Both the position numbers and the translations under genes were made by a program. A model generated the notes under the pieces. It saw nothing but the letters and a program-made list of their open reading frames with translations, did not search any database and had not been told where the DNA came from. Positions 31,061-31,749 of a stretch of DNA of 31,749 bases are shown here, in pieces; the first letter of the stretch is position 1; every line of letters begins with the position of its first letter. The DNA lies in contig JBJOGS010000101.1 in the NCBI GenBank assembly GCA_046048095.1, positions 1 to 31,749 on the forward strand, given 5' to 3'. Source of the DNA: UBA3478 sp046048095 (GTDB lineage: Bacteria; Bacteroidota; Bacteroidia; Flavobacteriales; Flavobacteriaceae).

Positions 31061-31749
31061 TTAGAAAGCAAAAATAAACGCTTTTAACTCAGCAAAGCGT
31101 TCAAGGTCTAAAAAGAGTATACTCAGTGTTCCGAAAAGCACCAATAACTTGAGGGCCCAATGAATTTCACTGTAGTACTTCAATTTGTTTAGAGTCGGAA
31201 CGAGTACCCAGAGCAAAACAAAAAATACGAGGGCTGCCACAAAATAGTACCGCATCATCCCCAATTCATAGGCGTATAATAAACTGACTGAAAGCACCAC
31301 CTCAGCGGCAAGTACGAGGCGGATAAATCTGCGGCTTGCCACAAGTCCCCAACGCGTCGCTAGGGTTTGTAAACCCACGGCGAGGTCACCCGGCATACTC
31401 TCTAAATCTTTTACAAGTGCAATAATCCAGAGTAAGAGAAATAAGAAAAGAGCGAAGCCGACAATCTTCCACTCTAGATGTTGATAGTAAAGAAATAAGG
31501 CCGTGATCGGACTTACTGCTAGAAAGGCCGAAAAGAGTGTACCCCAAATCAAGAACGCTCTTAGTCGATGCGAATAAAGCCAGATAGAGATGATATAGCC
31601 CAAAAAGAAAAGAGCCGCCTTCAACGACACCCAAAGACTTAATGTGAGTGCCAATGCATTGAGTATGGCATACCAGCGCATCAGACTTGAGGGGGTGCGC
31701 TGAAGATCAATCATACTCTTGTACGGCTTGTTGATCAAATCCTTCGGAA
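31061..31749 (-). CDS. UbiA-family prenyltransferase (5' end cut by window)
   Basis: Membrane prenyltransferase; about 229 residues are visible. The frame is open to the window edge and reads PKDLINKPYKS at its start, the segment that directly follows the first NDxxDxxxD motif in UbiA proteins, so about 50-70 N-terminal residues are missing. The second Asp-rich motif is visible as KDLESMPGDLAVGLQTLA. About seven hydrophobic helices follow. The TTG at 31738 is internal. The closest reading is a geranylgeranylglycerol-phosphate or (homo)aromatic prenyltransferase-like member common in flavobacteria; the acceptor is uncertain. The pseudouridine synthase gene begins 14 bases after its stop. Confidence 0.82.
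   Translation of the reverse strand, partial: PKDLINKPYKSMIDLQRTPSSLMRWYAILNALALTLSLWVSLKAALFFLGYIISIWLYSHRLRAFLIWGTLFSAFLAVSPITALFLYYQHLEWKIVGFALFLFLLLWIIALVKDLESMPGDLAVGLQTLATRWGLVASRRFIRLVLAAEVVLSVSLLYAYELGMMRYYFVAALVFFVLLWVLVPTLNKLKYYSEIHWALKLLVLFGTLSILFLDLERFAELKAFIFAF

Noticed and set aside
1..31749. tRNA or rRNA genes, CRISPR arrays, insertion sequences, phage or plasmid functions
   Set aside because: None seen; gaps between genes are mostly under 100 bases and no transposase, integrase or regularly spaced repeat was found.

Overview
The window reads as chromosomal DNA of a Bacteroidota bacterium, most likely a marine-type Flavobacteriia relative. Support from the sequence: a type IX secretion (T9SS) C-terminal sorting tail, a truncated TonB-dependent receptor with a regulatory-like N-terminal domain, a DUF5687-type ABC permease next to its ATPase, no clear Shine-Dalgarno sequences, and promoter-like sites of the Bacteroidota TTTG/TTG-N19-20-TAnnTTTG type. 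Coding density is very high. Genes within a strand run mostly overlap by ATGA or nearly touch, and several convergent pairs overlap at their ends. I see no tRNA, rRNA, CRISPR array or insertion sequence.

Layout. (1) 2-1641: 3' part of an ABC permease gene plus its ATPase; convergent SGNH hydrolase to 2266. (2) 2267-2650: the longest non-coding stretch, holding a promoter-like site and a decayed gene that keeps only a T9SS sorting tail. (3) 2651-9759: a tight five-gene operon of exported amidase lipoprotein, GapN-type glyceraldehyde-3-phosphate dehydrogenase, exported amidohydrolase, glycerate kinase and GntP-type permease. It looks like periplasmic hydrolysis followed by uptake and entry of a C3 acid into lower glycolysis. 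(4) 9756-11141: GH109-like secreted oxidoreductase/glycosidase, then a divergent GHMP sugar kinase and nucleotidyltransferase pair (11208-13093), followed by a TolC C-terminal remnant. (5) 13353-15607: FAD glycerol-3-phosphate dehydrogenase and a short DtxR/MntR-type metalloregulator, with an operator-like inverted repeat and promoter in front of a truncated TonB receptor. (6) 15610-19979, all minus: class-3-type aldehyde dehydrogenase, YceI protein, stand-alone PAS protein, and a three-gene set of YceI, four-helix His-rich membrane protein and Rieske lipoprotein. (7) 20039-21547: GH32 fructan hydrolase lipoprotein. (8) 21597-30202: an eight-gene plus-strand operon of TIGR04282-type glycosyltransferase, purine nucleoside phosphorylase, ArsM-type arsenite methyltransferase, FAD/NAD(P)H oxidoreductase, membrane polyferredoxin, two GT2 enzymes and a GT-C enzyme. 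(9) 30162-31749: RsuA-family pseudouridine synthase and a UbiA prenyltransferase cut by the window edge.

The most striking region is (8). It carries the family signatures of arsenosugar biosynthesis, but the radical-SAM enzyme ArsS that normally supplies the deoxyadenosyl group is not in the window. The phosphorylase has Asp where guanosine/inosine-type enzymes have Asn243, consistent with accepting an adenine nucleoside such as dimethylarsinoyl-adenosine. The downstream enzymes suggest redox support and a lipid-linked glycan or arsenolipid product. A second theme is gene decay: three truncated remnants of secretion or outer-membrane genes (T9SS tail, TolC end, TonB receptor start) lie within 13.2 kb.
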